Origin: Zelopaecilomyces penicillatus
Lineage: Eukaryota > Ascomycota > Sordariomycetes > Hypocreales > Pseudodiploosporaceae
Direction: 5' to 3'
DNA length: 64,000 bases
Assembly: GCA_005765155.1 (NCBI GenBank)
Contig: VCCP01000001.1
Coordinates: 4,030,001-4,094,000, forward strand
Shown here in pieces: positions 1-14,600 of this stretch (within the stretch, counting starts at the first letter, position 1; each line of letters begins with the position of its first letter). A program made the position numbers and the translations under genes. The notes under the pieces were generated by a model. That model ran no database searches, was not told the origin of the DNA, and was given only the letters and a program-made list of their open reading frames with translations.

Positions 1-1496
1 CCATTGGCTGCTGGCCCACGTTGCCGGATGGTGGAGCGGGATATTGAGTTGGTTGGTAACCGATAGGTGGGAGCTGCACCGCACGAGGACCGGGATATGA
101 GGAAGAGGGCGCTCCATCAGGACCTTGAGGATCTGCGCCTCCATTTTGGGCTGCTGCCGCAGCCTGCGCTCTCTGCCGTTCTTCCTCAGCCTTGCGTTGG
201 GCATCCTCCTCCTTCTTACGTTGCTTCCATTCCTTGCGGATTTCTTTGAACTCTGCAAATTGGGTGGTTAGCGTGAGTAGCTATCAGAGGCTGACAAAAC
301 GGGCATAAGGAATCCAAAAGAGAAATATATAACTCGAGCCAGCTAGCTCAAACAAAGAATACAGTTGTCAAGTCGGCGTGTGCGTAGCGTTTAACAGATG
401 ATAAACCCCACCAATAATCGATGGGAGGAACGGGGGATGAATATCGATTTAGACTTGTTTACGTACCTTCAGGCGTTCGTTTCTGCCCATGAGACTGCAT
501 TGTGACGTGGGCGTTGAGGTGATTAAGGGTACCGTACGCCTTTTCGCAGCCGTTCCAGCCGCATTTATACATCCGTTCAATCTCCTCATATCGCCTTCGT
601 GGTCTCTTGTGCTGCTGAGCCCCAGGGATAGGAACAAATGAGTAGACCTACGCAAACATTGCGTTAGTTACTGCATAAATTGAAGTGAGTTTATTACCCG
701 AAAGTGTAAATCGGGAAGTCCATTGATGCAGTGTTGTCTTCCTCGTTCTCCATTCAAGTCACAAATTCAAACGTGCGGCAATCGCGCCAACTTTATTCGA
801 CGCCAATCATATTTCGTCTGCAGGGTCAAAAAGTAAAAGGAGGCAAAGTGTCCTCTGCTCAGAACTTTGCGCAATATGTTCCCCTCAAGAGAGGTGAATA
901 TGGCTTACCTGATTTGGTCGCTGCTGTGGTGCTGAGGCCGGCGATTGTGTATAAACTGGATGACCAGGAGTCAATGGAGGTCCGCCATGTTGGCCATAGC
1001 CCGCCCAGTCTGGACGCGGCTGCGAATACATGCCGGGACCAGCGGGGTGGGGGTAGCTGTGTGACATGTCTGGGTTCGGTGCATACGGCGAGTGCTGCCC
1101 GTAAGGGTATGTAGGACTCGGCGCCGCAATGGACGGATCTATAGGTACATCGTTGTCAGAATTGACCGAGTGAGCTTGATGGTTTCGCCCATCCTGCTGG
1201 GGCATTGACGGACTGTTTTGTTGTTGCGCCATACCTCCCCCGCTGCTGGCGCTGCTGGCTGGATGGTATGAACGCTGGATATGCTCCGGGAAAGATCCTG
1301 ATCGCGCCGAGGGAGGGTAGACGCCGTATTCAGAAGTAGGAGTGGCCGACGGCGGGTAGTTGACCTCCTGTTTGACCGGGTATTGCGCAGCAGACGCGTG
1401 TTCTGCCGACGAACCTTCAGAATGGGTGTCGCCGAAGTTGCTGGGATAGGGCGAGGGCAAACCTGACTGCGAGTATTCGGGAGCACTTCGGTCCAT
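1..1496 (-). CDS. CON7: CON7-type C2H2 zinc-finger transcription factor (C-terminus off the window)
   Basis: Partial gene on the minus strand, exons 909-1496, 467-647 and 1-252, running off the left edge. The first exon encodes a Pro/Ser/Tyr/Gln-rich region of about 196 residues with tracts such as YPYGQHSPYAPNPDMSHSY. Exon 2 holds a single C2H2 finger: CGWNGC, then LNHLNAHVTMQSH. Exon 3 continues with a basic Lys/Arg/Glu-rich helix (EEFKEIRKEWKQRKKEE) and a Pro/Gln-rich tail. This order is that of the CON7 family, nuclear regulators of conidium morphology and cell-wall genes in Magnaporthe and relatives. Introns are 261 and 214 nt, both GT-AG and phase-compatible. I chose ATG 1496 (MDRSAPEYSQ); the frame stays open to another ATG at 1616, but an acceptor-like CAG lies between them, so a 5'-UTR intron is likely. 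340 residues are visible. Confidence 0.9.
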
Positions 1497-2602
1497 AGAG
1501 TTGAAAGAGTCGTAAAAGGGTGCCTCAAATCGTCTGTTGAGCCTGGCAAAAAGTTGCGAAAAGGCAACGATTCGCGATAATCCAACAAAAGCGTGTTGGT
1601 GTTGAGTTGGCACCAAGGAAATGGCACGGCTCCACTGGACAGTTGACGAGGCGGTGTCCGGCCAGGCTTAGTTTCCAGGCTCGCGTCAGGTTGGTGTTCG
1701 TCCGGTAGTGGCAGGGGGAAGGATGATAGAATGATGGCAATGGGCTGGAGTGGTTCCCGGGGAAGGCCAGCGGCGGCACGACGGTATATGTTGTTGGCGG
1801 CGGCAACAGTAGCGCTGGTCCCGAGTCCGGCGAATGTAGATAGGTTAAGTTTATGTTTTTTGGGATGCGAGATGACACCAAGAACTAGGGCGAGAAAGTC
1901 CGGTTCTTTGGCGTGTGCGGATCTGGCCAGGGTAGGTTTGTGCTGGTCCGTGATGATACAAAAGGTCGAGGGGCTAAGAGTTTAGAGCCTAGAGCGCCGT
2001 CGTACGGATTTGGGACCGCGACACTAATATAGTGCGGGATGGGAGTGGTGGTAGTAGCAGTAGTTGCAGTGGTGGTGATGATGATAGGCGTGTGGACTCT
2101 GCCGAGATCCAAATTCCAAGAGAGTCTAGCGCCTGACTCGGACCAAGGGGGTGTGCAAGAAGAAGTCTCTATAGTCTGACTTCTGTCAATGGCGAAGATG
2201 AGCGATTCAGGGCAGGCAGACAACGCTCACAGTTGGACACCCAGAGAGAAATGGAAAGAGGAGGGGGTGGCCTGGGGGTCTGCCGTATAAAGGCTTGCTT
2301 CAGTTTAGGACGGCGAGTAGAAGGCGGCGAGTTGCGCGGCGCGGTGCGATGCGGGACCGAAGAATTTTATACGACCCAGGACGAAAATGAATGACGGGGT
2401 CATAAAGAAAGCAGCTCCGCAACTGAGCGTGGCCCTGCAAACGATGCCAGGACGGGGGTGGCACTGCGCAGTGGCTCTCTGAGCAGCAAGCACGGCTGGG
2501 ACCACAATTCTGTACAGAGGGAATGCCCCAGCTCCGTGGGATGTACGCTTACTCTTAGGTACTGTACCTGTACGATCGAACAGCGTCTGACCTGGGATGA
2601 AA
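1497..2602 (-). other. CON7 leader and proximal promoter region
   Basis: No protein gene is convincing here. The stretch is pyrimidine-rich on the minus strand just upstream of the CON7 start and contains acceptor-like CAG triplets, so part of it is probably a long, possibly spliced, 5' leader. Short open frames on both strands have no recognisable content. Confidence 0.4.
2365..2371 (-). promoter_or_regulatory. Candidate TATA box for CON7
   Basis: TATAAAA on the minus strand, about 870 bp upstream of the chosen CON7 start codon. The distance implies a long leader. This is a motif match only; AT-rich heptamers occur by chance. Confidence 0.25.
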
Positions 2603-2616
2603 GGGGGGGGGGGGGG
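2603..2616 (+). repeat. Homopolymer run of 14 G
   Basis: An uninterrupted run of 14 G on the plus strand, upstream of CON7. Similar pure G/C runs occur at 5074-5083, 14424-14434 and 40862-40885. Such tracts can form quadruplexes and are prone to slippage. Confidence 0.85.
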
Positions 2617-5600
2617 CGTGTGTCAATCGGGAGAACTCCGTCCTAGTGCAAGCTTGGTACCAGGAACCAGTTACTGTATGCGCCGAACTCAGAAGACAGA
2701 CTGTGCGTTGGCGTTGGGAGCGCGGCTGACTGGGTCGGCCAAGTCTTCCTAGCTGGCCCAGTGCCGCGGTTTTTGTGCCAGATATGCGCGTGATTGCCTC
2801 TGACTCGTAGGCCAAATTGAGGCAAACCAAGCATGTGTGTATCTGTACAGTTAATTCTCGTATGGAAACGGCCTTGTATGATGTGTGTATGTACGTAATC
2901 TTAAGAAGGAGGGCTCTCGTTCCTCAGTGTGGTTGGAGGAATGGTTGGAGGAAGGGAGAGGGTGGTCCCAGTGAACGGGGGTGTGGTTGCAGAGCAGGGA
3001 TAAACTGGAGGAAATGGCGGAGAGGGAATGGAGGGAGGGAGGTGGAAGGAAAAGGGAGGACGAAAAAGTGAAGAGCGAGAGAAAGCAGAGTGCTGGAGGA
3101 GGCCGCTTCCTGTGCACTGCTGAACAACTGCTGTTGCTGGTTGACGTTCTGGTACGAGCAGAAATTCTGAAAGAGGTGTGAGAGAGGAGACGCCATGAAC
3201 CCTGACCCCTGTCAGGTATGCGTGTGGTCCCTCCTCCCTGGGACCCCAGCCAGGTCTGGCAAGTCCCAGAAATTGTGGCGGAGGAGAAGCGTTATCGGAC
3301 TGGCAGGCTGCAATGTGGCGATGACAGCTCTAGCCCGGAGTACGCGATTATCCGGTGATGTAATAGAGTGGCCAAAACGCCTTTTTGTCTCTGAAGTCGT
3401 TCACAATATACATCAGTGCTTCCAACTTTCCATCAATGCGCCAGACAATTGCAAGCAATCATGCCTACTCATACAAATTTCTCTTCAAACAACATCCGAA
3501 TACCTGGTGGCCGGGGTGTGAGTGGACAGAAGCTGCTCTTGGTTCAAGAGACCTAGCCGTCGAGGGGGTGGTCGGAGCTGAGGCCTTGAGATGGATGCCA
3601 GCCGAGCAAGGTGCAGAATGGAATGTGCAGCAAAAGAATGTCGCGCTGGTCGCTGTACAGTGCGCAAAGAAAATTATGACTGCCACAGATCTGCGGCCTT
3701 TTTCTTGTGTTTTCAAATCCAATCAAAGTTCCAATGACCATCCCCACCGCTGAAGGTGTCTGGGATGTCGACCAGGATGTTTTAGCTGCAGCTCCTGGAG
3801 ACGGGGGCTTGGCTTGGCTTGAGGATGTTGAGGGGGGGGCCTGGGGAGATTGATTCGGGCTTGCTTGTCTCTCCCTCGATTCAGTGTTGCGCCAGAGGTG
3901 GTGCCAGCAACGGCGAATCACTCGATCGCAGTCTGAGTCTGAGCCTGGGATTTCAAAGAATGGAGCCTCCGCGGGTCCGTAGGTACGCCGTACCTCAAAC
4001 GCAAGCAATTTCAACTGATGCCCTCTCTCTTATCCTGGTGAGAAATACAGATGTTGCGATTGTTCTCCCCGCTTCTTCGACCTTTTTGGCTTTCTTTCCC
4101 AAATCTCAATGATCAGAAAAACCTCCTCGTATGACTGTACCGCACCTTACGTGGGTTTAGAATGTATTGTATGCCGTAGTAGAAGCTTCAACGATTATTT
4201 TGCCATCTGTGGGAGTTGCCAATGCTTAGAACCTCCTGTACGTGGTATGTAAGAAGCACACTGGCAGGGAACAGGAGCCGAGAGCCAGGAGCCCGGCTTG
4301 ATGGTTCCAGGGTGGCGCTAGTCTGCGTCGCACGCGAGCAGCCCACGCTGCAGAGGCGTACAAAGACGAGCTAAGAAGTAACGAGATATTCTCCGCATCA
4401 ACATCCATGGTGTGTGTACGCATGTTGGCCCCAGAATACGTGCAGATACACCTACCCACGGGCTTGTGCAACGAACCTGCCACAACAACCTTTGGTGTGC
4501 TTGCTGCACACCTTCCTCATGGAATGATGAACAGATGAACTCTCTGCTTGCTGGTATAGAGGGCCTCTCTGATGGAAATCGGAGTCCCAAAGGCAGCTTC
4601 AATGACAACGTGAGTTTGACTCTAGAGTTGGAAAGCAATGCCAATTGATGCTGGCCCCATCCGTAAAAGGAGAGTGTTACCAGATAAACACGCCACGACA
4701 TCAGAAGAAGCGTGGGAGACAAGGAAAACTTCTAAACGACTGGGGGACTTGCGCTGCGTCTGGTCAGCCATCTGGATTTGTCTCCTCTCAGCATGGATAA
4801 GTTCTGCACCAAGTTTGTCCAAGGACTAACCAGAGATCCTGGCACCCTTCCCGTGAAATTGGCCTGGCAGCAGATTGGGGATCGCTGGCGCTAATTAATC
4901 CAAGATTCAGGGTCGAACTGGACGACTCAAGTAAGTATCAGTAAGCTCATGTCTTCAACCATGCAGGTAACTGTCTGGTAATCTCACCATGTATCGCCGT
5001 TTCTGCTGGAATGCTCGTTCACAGTTCGCTATCGAGGAGTTGCTATGAAAGCAGGTACATGGGTAGCGACTCCGTCCCCCCCCCCGACAGCCGGTGGAGG
5101 CTTGCGTCAGATCACTTGCAACAGGAAGGATGATGTTTACACCTGCTAGGTAGTAGCAATACGTCGACCCCAGTGGGCTGCAGGCACGTCTGGTCTTTTG
5201 TCCCCGTGCGCCGCACTGTGTAGAGAATGGGTCGTGGGCACTCGCTAGTACCTGGCGGTATTACTATAGTCGACCTTGGCTCAAGGAACGGCTCTGAAAA
5301 AGGTTGGTAACTTCAATCGGTCTGGTCGCTGCGATCAGCGCGAAAGACGCCACACCGTACACCTACCTGTCTGCACTTGTTACCTACCTACCTCTTTCAT
5401 ACCTGTGTACCTGAGGACAAGATGTATGAATGTAGCTCCTAATAGGTACCCATGATCGGAGTCGATACGGCGTTCTCTGCGAGATTTAATCGCGAGGCTC
5501 AGTCAACTGGCATCGCAAAGTGCACGGCAACTATGGTTAGAGAGACATGCACTCCACCACCACCAACACAGCTTTCAGCCATGGCAAGACAGGATAAGAG

Positions 5601-8600
5601 GCTGTTGTGGACGAATCAAGCCATGGCATCATGTCTTGGTGCTATGTCCTCAGTATGCAAGATACGGTGAGTACCATGCACGAGTAATACTACGGCAAAA
5701 GACGAAGAGCATGTACATGAACATTTCGCAAGTATCGACTTTTGAGGGCAGGTGGGAGGAGCTGGGGAGAACAACATCCCTGTTCTGCTGGAAAGGTTTC
5801 TATGCACTGACTGCACTGTCTGTCTTACTGGCTGTCATTGGTGAGATCAAAGCACGTCCATTCCGCTTGCCTGCCGTTTGCCTCTCGCACTTTCCCTTGC
5901 CCGCGCTGTGTGCATTTGCCTGCCCTGTCATGGGTAATAGAAGCCCAGAGTTTCCAGCAAACTGTCCCAGCCACCCAATCTCAGCAAGCATGCCGGGGTC
6001 CCAGCGACGCGCTGGCTCCGAATTCTAAGCCAAGGCAAGGGGTGTGCCCTGGTAGTTCTGCGCTGTGTCCAGATTCGGCTCTTACCCTCTGCGTACTGCG
6101 AACAGTAGTGGTTGTAATGGTACTGCCGACAAGATGGTCTCGGGTTGACGTTTCCGTGTCGGGGCCGGAGCAATTGGCTAGTCCTGGCAAACGCCAGGTG
6201 CGATCCAGTCAAGCAGATATCTACACAGAGGCAATCGCCGTCGATGATGTGCAATATGGACAGGAGGTAGGCGCACTCGGTACTTCATGAGTGTGGCACG
6301 CCATCTCTCGGTCTGCACTTGCCTGAGGTACTTTACCTACATACCCAAAGTGGGTAAATTAGTACCTGATCATCTCCTCCATATAATTACAAGCCGTACA
6401 CATGTAGCATGATACATGCAACAGGGCAAGTGCACGCCTGCTTCCAGCCCATTGCGCAACCTGTGTGGTAGACATTGATTCGACCAGTCACATCCTACTG
6501 ATGAATTGCACCGATGATGGCATTGCACAGAGCGCTTACTGAAGACCTTGTCTGTATTCGTACGGTGCCTTTGCATCTGTAAGCCATCGCTGCTGGATCT
6601 CGAATCCCGACTCCCCATTGCTTTGGCCACTGGCGCTTGCGGCAAAACTCAAAACGCTTTTTTCGCACCACCAGTGTCCCAGCTCCTTGGGTGCACGCGT
6701 CGTCTCGGACGAGATGGCGTCGACAGATCAACCGACCCAGAGCCTTGGGAGAGGCTAAAATGGGGGGGCCCCCAAGTGTGACCAATGCCCCGAGTGGCCA
6801 GCAAGGCACAACGCCGTCTCGTTAGCCAAGCCACATGGCTCCATTACTCAAACAATAATATCAAGATCTGCTCGTATCTATCGCCTTGCTAAGCTTCCAC
6901 CGCTGTGGTCACATACAGCACCTACAACTCGGAAGGGCTGCCCGGCCTCTTCACATTTGGCCCGTTCGTTTCCAGCGCCAAAACGATGCTGTGTCGGTAG
7001 AAGAGCCGGCTCGGCACGCCTTGGTGCGTCCTGCATAGTTGCACGGGGACCGTTTAGCACAACCAACTTAATATGATATGCCCCTCACCCACATGTACAT
7101 TTTTCTCCAGCCAGGCATTGGATGAGCGTGTGGCTTTTTATCCTGGTGTTTTCTCTCCTGCGCAGGATTACGATTTTCCCTCTGTCCAACGCCGCGGCTC
7201 ACCGATCAGCGCTTGGGGGGGGTGGGATGAGCGCAAACACTGTCAGATTCAGATTGGGCGGCCAAATGCGTCGAGCGACTCAGGCCTGCTCACCAGGCTA
7301 TGTACTTCGACTTCGTACAGTCCGCTCACCGCCAATACTATTGTGGCTTGGATTTCCAATTGCAGCCTCTTGTCGCACAAAAATGAATGGAAGCCCCTCC
7401 AGAGGGTCCACGTGTTGGGTCAACTCCTGTGTACCTTCGAGTCTGCAATACGACACGAACCTGACCTCACGTGGTGTATCCACTGACGTGCAGCCCATGC
7501 TTGTGCTTGCGACCCTGGGCAATTGGCTCAACTTCGTGCGACACTTGCAGGAAACAGCCCGAGGCGTCCGCAATAGTATTACAACCATGACTACTTTACC
7601 ATCGCAGACATTGCAGAGATATATGTTGGCAAAAAGGTTCAGCCACGAGTGTCCGAGCGTGAGCAGTACTCGGCATATCATTTGTGATTTTATGTACAGC
7701 TTATTATGTACAATCTAATTTCGCAAAGGGGAGAGAGTCCGAGGTTTACAGAGTGATTCTCATGTGCCCCCAGCACCTGGGCCACGCAACTCACTCGGCA
7801 AAACAAGGCAAACTTCAATGGGCTTTTGCAGTGCCACCACACCACTATTAAGATGTAATGAAGACTATGGTCACCCTAAGACCCCTATATGCTGTTGCAG
7901 CTGTAGCGACTGGATCAGAGCCAATGTCCAAACAAGGAAAAAAATACAATAATATAACACGGCTCTGTGATTTCACACAACGCTTGGCTCTGGCGGTCGA
8001 CATCCATCGTCGGCTTCAGCGGCTATGGTTACAACAGCATACAATAGGTCGATTCGTACATTCTTTCGCCGTATTAAACTGCACCCTTCTGATGCGACAT
8101 GATGCACCCATGGTGGAGAGGAAGGGTCCACGGTGTCGGCCATAAGCAGTGTGTGGTGGCTTCGGCAATACAGCAATATGGCGTTGCCGGCATATCGTTT
8201 TGGATAGCCTCGATCGGGGTAAGGCCCAGAGACGAATGGTCTAGTGAATGTCTGAGACAGACATCTGGGCAGCGATGACATCCAGCCATCAAAGAGCAAA
8301 TTAAACAGTCCAAGATCATCCGCAATTCTCGCAGAAACAGAAGCTCAATCAGTTTTACTCTCATTCTATTATGCTGCTGCACGTTCGATCACGTCCTGTG
8401 AAGAATGTATACATCTCAGCAAGTGCGAGAAAGGTCAACAAATTTAAGTTCTGAGTCAGGGTGTATCTTTTAAGCGGAAATGAACCTATCGTCCTCACAT
8501 TCCAGCCCATGATTGAGGAGATTAGCGGTCTAATGCATTTCTGCTGCAATTTGTGCTTACCCATTCTCGCACACATGGACTGGGCCAACGGGGCGGTTAA

Positions 8601-11600
8601 TGTGCTCCCACAAACAAGCCAAGCATGCTCATATCTAGTATGCCCTTCTAGACCCAAATATCGACACATTGTTTGCGTCATGGGCTACATAACAACTACG
8701 AGCACTTACGGCACCTACACCTCACGTCGTATGCACAGGTTGCACAGCTCAGTATAATAATAAGGAGGCGAAAGGACGAAAGAAACAACGATGCGATGAT
8801 ATCTCCACAAGATCATCAGCATGGGTCAAATGGAATATCAGCACAAACACAATGATGCGAGCTTTGGTTTCTCCGTGGGACGTTCAACCCGCCAAACGTC
8901 TTGACCAGTAGCACCCTGCAAGCCCATCGGCATGAAAATGCGCTTGTCGTCTCCAAAGTTGGCATTGGCCATAACGCCTTGGCCCCGAGAACTAACAGGG
9001 GATGCAGATGAGCCCCATCAGGGTGGCATCAGGCATCCACAACCCCACACAGTTAACCCAAGACAAAATTCACCGGGCGGGACTCGTGACCATGTGTATC
9101 TGTACTACTACTGCAATCTTGGCGGTGGCACAGATTCAGAGGACGATGGCGAATGCTAAGAAGACCGGGAAAACGCCTCTTGGAATCTTTGAAGGAGCCT
9201 ATAATCCAAGAAATCAGGCAGTATCTCCCATATTGGAAAATCTATTGACTGAGTGGCAAGGCAACTTTTGGTTCACACTCGCACCGCCTTTTGCAATAAA
9301 GAGGGTTGGTGCACCACCCACCCAGTCCATGAGCCTTCATACAAGACCACTTTCCTGCAGTCCAATGCAACTCGCCATTTCAACACCGCCTAAGACTTGC
9401 ACACTTATCAGAAGAGCCGAGAATGGGGGGTTCCACATGAGGTAGCAGCTAGGTCTAGGGTTCAAATGTTGGAAATGGCACAGTGCAGGGTGCAATCCCG
9501 GCACCCATCGTCTTGCGCAAAGTAAATACATTGTTTTACCTTTGATCTCAGCAGGCCAAGAGACTCCAAGAAACTGATGAATAGACTCAACAACCACATC
9601 GTATTCTGGCCCAATCACACACAGTGTTTTACCGTTTTGAATTACGCCTTGTGATTCGTCAGGTTCGAAAATGATGCATATAAGCGGGTCTGCTGAGACA
9701 GTGTCAATGATGATGATGGTATACCGGTACTCTGTACAATTCTTTTTGACTTTAGTGATCTCAACAGAGCATCTGTTAGTTCTTGCTGGGCAACGGAGCA
9801 TAACTGGTGATGGAGGCTTTCACAACTTCCTATTCATGTTTCAAAGGTGAGCCAGCTTTCGGCGTAATCATAAAATTCAACAAGCAATTATATATTGATG
9901 CACGTACACACTGATATTCTTGCTACAACTAGGATACTGGCGGATGTGGTTCCTCACTTGTATCAGTTCAAACCCTGCCCCACCATGCCCATTGACATCT
10001 TCCAGAGCCAGATGGGCGGGGAGGTTAGCGCGTTGTAGCGCTTCGGAACATTAGAAACATACAAATATGACTGGCAAAGTTCGGTTCTCGCCACGCAAGG
10101 CCAACGGGGGTTCGGTGGCTTGTCCATCCTATGGTGAGGTGAGGTCCTGCCTTAGTGCTTCAGATGCAGCACAGACAAGCGCTTCTACTAATCTTTTGTT
10201 AGGCTGGATTACCTTCAGTCGCAACGCGGTCACTTTCATCCAGGAACGTGCCGAGCTACGGCAAGCCATGAGTTTGCCTATCGACGGAAGCAAACTTAGG
10301 ATCGGTTGGGCTGGTCTATCCGCCGGAGACCCATACGAACAATACTACTGCAGACCTACTGTACGACTTGGGTTGGATCGTGGGACCGCTTGTGTGCATT
10401 AAAACCTCCCGAACGAAAAAAATATTAGCCCCTCTCCCCACAACTGGCCACTGAACCGGTCTCTAGCTGCTGCTAGCCAGGTTGATTGGCCATCTACTAA
10501 CAGATCGTCAACTAGATCAAAATTAGTTGAGATCGCATTGAGCGACGAATGGGTGGAGAATTCCTGAAGACCACTCTTCCCCCGCAATCATATAGAGCCT
10601 CAGCGCACGAAGCAATTCCCACTCCATGGATGATTTTGGAGGGCTTCGGCATGTACCACCCTGCTTCAGCCAAGGCTAAGATAAGTTCCGGATTCCGAGC
10701 GCATTGAAATGCATGTAGCTTTCTAGGTGGCTCCGAAATGGGGTTCAACAACAAACAGACATCACGGCCATACAACAGACCCTTCTAGATTGAAAGCTTT
10801 CCAACTTATTATCAATGCTTTACCAGAAATGTACACTCAGTAGTCGTACGAACACAGAGCAGCTCCATCGATCATCTCCAGCTATTCCACGCCCAGATGC
10901 ATGCCCGTTGGCACTCACTGGACATGTGATTGCCCCTCACAGGAGCAATCAAGTCATGATCGAGATACACATACTTAGATGCTGACTCTCAACATCTCAA
11001 AAGCATCTACGAACGGGGCTTTCAAATATGAATATGGTTTATAGTCCAGAATGCGTCGGACTTGGGAGAATATCCGACATATTCATGCAACAAGAGACAA
11101 CACGATCGGAAACCATAACCGGCTTACTATATTTCATTGACCCGGAGATCCACCTGATCTAGGGTCAGTGAGTGTCTAATACGTACTACTATTGTCGGGC
11201 TGCAGGTGGGATAGAAAGCCCAGAGATAGCGAATGCATTGTGGGGCAATTAAGGTCTCACTCTAATACCTAGTCAGCCTTCCTCTCACCATCTATTTTCA
11301 GGGGAACTCAATAAGTGTGTGGTCACGTCTGTCACCACTACGATGCCGTTCTGAGTCAGTGAGAGCAAGGCACCAACAGGGAACGTTGAGTGAGCAGATC
11401 AACAATAACTCGGACCAGCACATAAATGGAAACAACTTTTTCTAGTTTCATTTGTTCAAATATTAAGACAACAGTATGCTGGTCCATCTCGGTTTATTTG
11501 TGAAACCTGACACAGATGAACAGCATATACCGCTCGACTATCGCCAATCAAGACTATTAATGCAGATGCGTTATAGTTGAATACAAAGGGAGCGTTATCA

Positions 11601-14600
11601 CCCCATGAATAGATCTTCGGACCCGATGGTGCAGCATAAAATAACAGCGATTATCCTGATATCAGAACGAGCCTCACAAGCCACAGACGTAATTCACTTA
11701 CGTTGCGCGGTAATGACGGAAGTAGTTTGGTCCGACACGATACTGGTCAGGCAGAGCCATTCGTCTAGCTTACAGTAGCAACCTACACCATGCCTTTCCC
11801 AAGACCGTGGGTCTGCTTGTCTCACTTGATGGAAAAAGGAAATACCAATTAAATCGGGGGCAAGGAAAAAGAAAGCTGCTCTGGCAAGGGTGCTGTGACA
11901 TCCGGGATGCTCGGGACATTCCCTCTAATGGGACACCCGGACACCCCACCTTCGCAGGTCAGAAGCTGCGCTGTATTGTGCATTCTCCGGAAATGCGTTC
12001 TTGGTGGGTTCAATCATTTGCAACCCACGATGCCGCGAATTAGCTGCGCGCTTTGTTCTGGGCGTAGGGTTTATATTTGTCTGCTTCAGCTACGATACTG
12101 AACCTGTTAGTTCAGCTCGACTTTAGCCTGCAACAAAGCGGCTCATAGCCAGCATAAAAAAGTCTCAATTATTAGATGGCTTCTCAGCGACGTTATGCGA
12201 CCAGGGATGCCATGCCAGTGCTTATGCAAGAATAGCGCTGCTGGTGTCTAACATTAGGGCTAGGCATTTCGGAGGCGTTCAAGAAACATTGGTCGGCACA
12301 TGGACAAGGTCGGCCCAGATCCAGCCAAGTACCACAACTTAAGTGCTCCAGTTCTCACACCTGTAGATACTCCTAGGAGCCTAGACCAGGCCCCGCCAAA
12401 GGAACCTGAAGACTCCGCCATCCCATGTCGCCTGTGCTAGGGCTTGGGGGCGGGCAGCTAAGCAAGGAAGGGGGGACTTGTGGCGTTAAGGTCACTCTGG
12501 TGACGGCCTGCTGGGTCCGACGAGCCCCATATGTCCGTGAGCGTCGACAAGCACAATCTGGGGGTTAGCTTCGAAGATGGTGGTTGGTCAAATGAAGCGG
12601 CCTAAGGGGTGGTCCCTAGAGCAATGTATCAATGTGATGGCACCACAATCAACTGCGGCTCCAGGTACAAATCACGCTTGTCTCTCCCAGAGCACCATGT
12701 TGGAACGCGTTGCTGTTGGTCGCCCGAGAATAGCGGCCGCGTGTAGTCTCATCTCAGCCGCGCGCAAAGCCAAGGGCCCATCATCGGGGCATTTAGGCAT
12801 TTGAGGCACAAAAGGCGCCAAAGTCGCTAGCAAGAGCAGCCCACATGGACTAGAGCGACCCTGATCGCTCGCCTACTCGATCTATCGGGATGACACGCTT
12901 GAACTCTTCATCACGTTTTCTCCTGGTATAGACAAGCTTGCACCAGATTGGTACTATGTATCGTATCTCTTGTGCGTACCCCACAATTAGTTTGTTGCAA
13001 GAATATCGTTACTGGAGAGTGATGTGATACGGTTACTCATATGTGGTTACCCCTCCATCCGCAAAGACCGCAGTTACCATCAAGGCAGCAATCTCATCCT
13101 CTGACAGAAGCAATGCCATCAGGATGACTATTTCATACATACGTTACTCATTACGACGCGACTGTGCAATCTCTCAGATAGAGAAAAGACGTTTGATGAT
13201 ATGGCTTTAGCGACCAGATATCCCAATACCCGCGGCCGTCGCACCTGCAACGCGGTGGATAGATCTCAACAAAACAAGGCAGACCGACAGACAGACTTGA
13301 CTGCCTTTGCTCTTCGTCTCCATCTTGACCTTTCTGCCGGACGAGCGCCGCATATCCAATGTGATCGGCAACTGTATAGATACTGTGTGGCCAATGGGTC
13401 GGGAACGCCCAGTCAGTCGGTGATTGGTTGAACCGTGGAGACGCCCATCAAACGCTGCTTTTTCCCCCTCTCAGCCAACGTTCTTTTTCATTGTGTGGTT
13501 TCTTTCATCCTCTTCTTCCGAGGCCCCCTTCCCCACCCTCTTTGGATATCGCCGATATATCCACCATTCTTACTTGTGCCCGTCACGGTGGTCATTACCA
13601 CTGCAACCCCTATCTCTATCCCGATACATATCCCAACCCCCATCTCGCTGCACCCAATGGCCGCGTCTTGCTTCCCACATCCCGTAAAGCCTGTTGCTGG
13701 AACTTGCTGGACTCCGACCGTGCCTACCCACCCCACCTCCTCAATTATCTCGACCTATCTGAGCCCTTTGTTATCCGATCATTTTCGGGAGTGGTGGGGC
13801 ATGCATCTTTACAAGCACATTGTCCAACCAGATGAGCCAAAATGCAGCTCACTAATCTCGGTGCCTCCGATTTTGGTATGGTCCCCCCGGACTGTTTGTG
13901 CATTGCATTTTCAAAGAAGAATCAGAAGGAAATAAACGTCACCAGCCAGGTTTCCTTTTGCTGGTGTTGTGTCTGCCCTGGGGTCCCCTGTGGGTTCGCA
14001 GCCAAGGGCATTTCCAGTGCATGACAGCGCAGTCACCTGGTCCCCCAATGATGTGTTGTGGCCCTTCAGCTTTTCAGGCAGAGAGAGCCTTTCCTAACTT
14101 AGTGTCGAGTTGTGAACCAGACAAGACGCACGTAGTATTCATACACGACACGACACGACACGCACAGACGTTGAACTCGCCACATCAGACAGCAGACATG
14201 TCCAGATTTACAACTTAGAGACAGACTGGCCAAACTGATGGACACATCACACACATAACAACTACGTAAATACTACTAACCTAGAGCATAGATATACACC
14301 ATACAGGTTAGGTCCTCTTGCGAAAAGAAACTCGTGGTATAGTGTTGAAGGGCCTTGAGGAAGGTTTTGATACTGCTGTTGGTTTCGGCTCAGACCTACC
14401 CGTCCCGTTCGGTGCTCTGTCGGCCCCCCCCCCCTTCATCCCAAGGTCATGGTAATACGGTAGAGGGGTTGTAGCAAGCTTAGCCTTTCCTAAACCCGCC
14501 ACCCTCCTCTGCTCCTGTCATGGTCTCTCGGCATGCGCCTCATCCATTCAAGCTGAGACGGCTCTTCGTCCCCCGCCTTTCTTTTTTTTATCGCGTCCCT

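Noticed and set aside
9337..9801. 154-codon open frame on the minus strand with a β-rich look (SADPLICIIFEPDESQ)
   Set aside because: No recognisable domain, no linked exons, and one frame of this length is expected by chance in the desert.
9900..10000. GTTCAAACCC, considered as a tRNA B box
   Set aside because: No A box or acceptor stem at the right distance.
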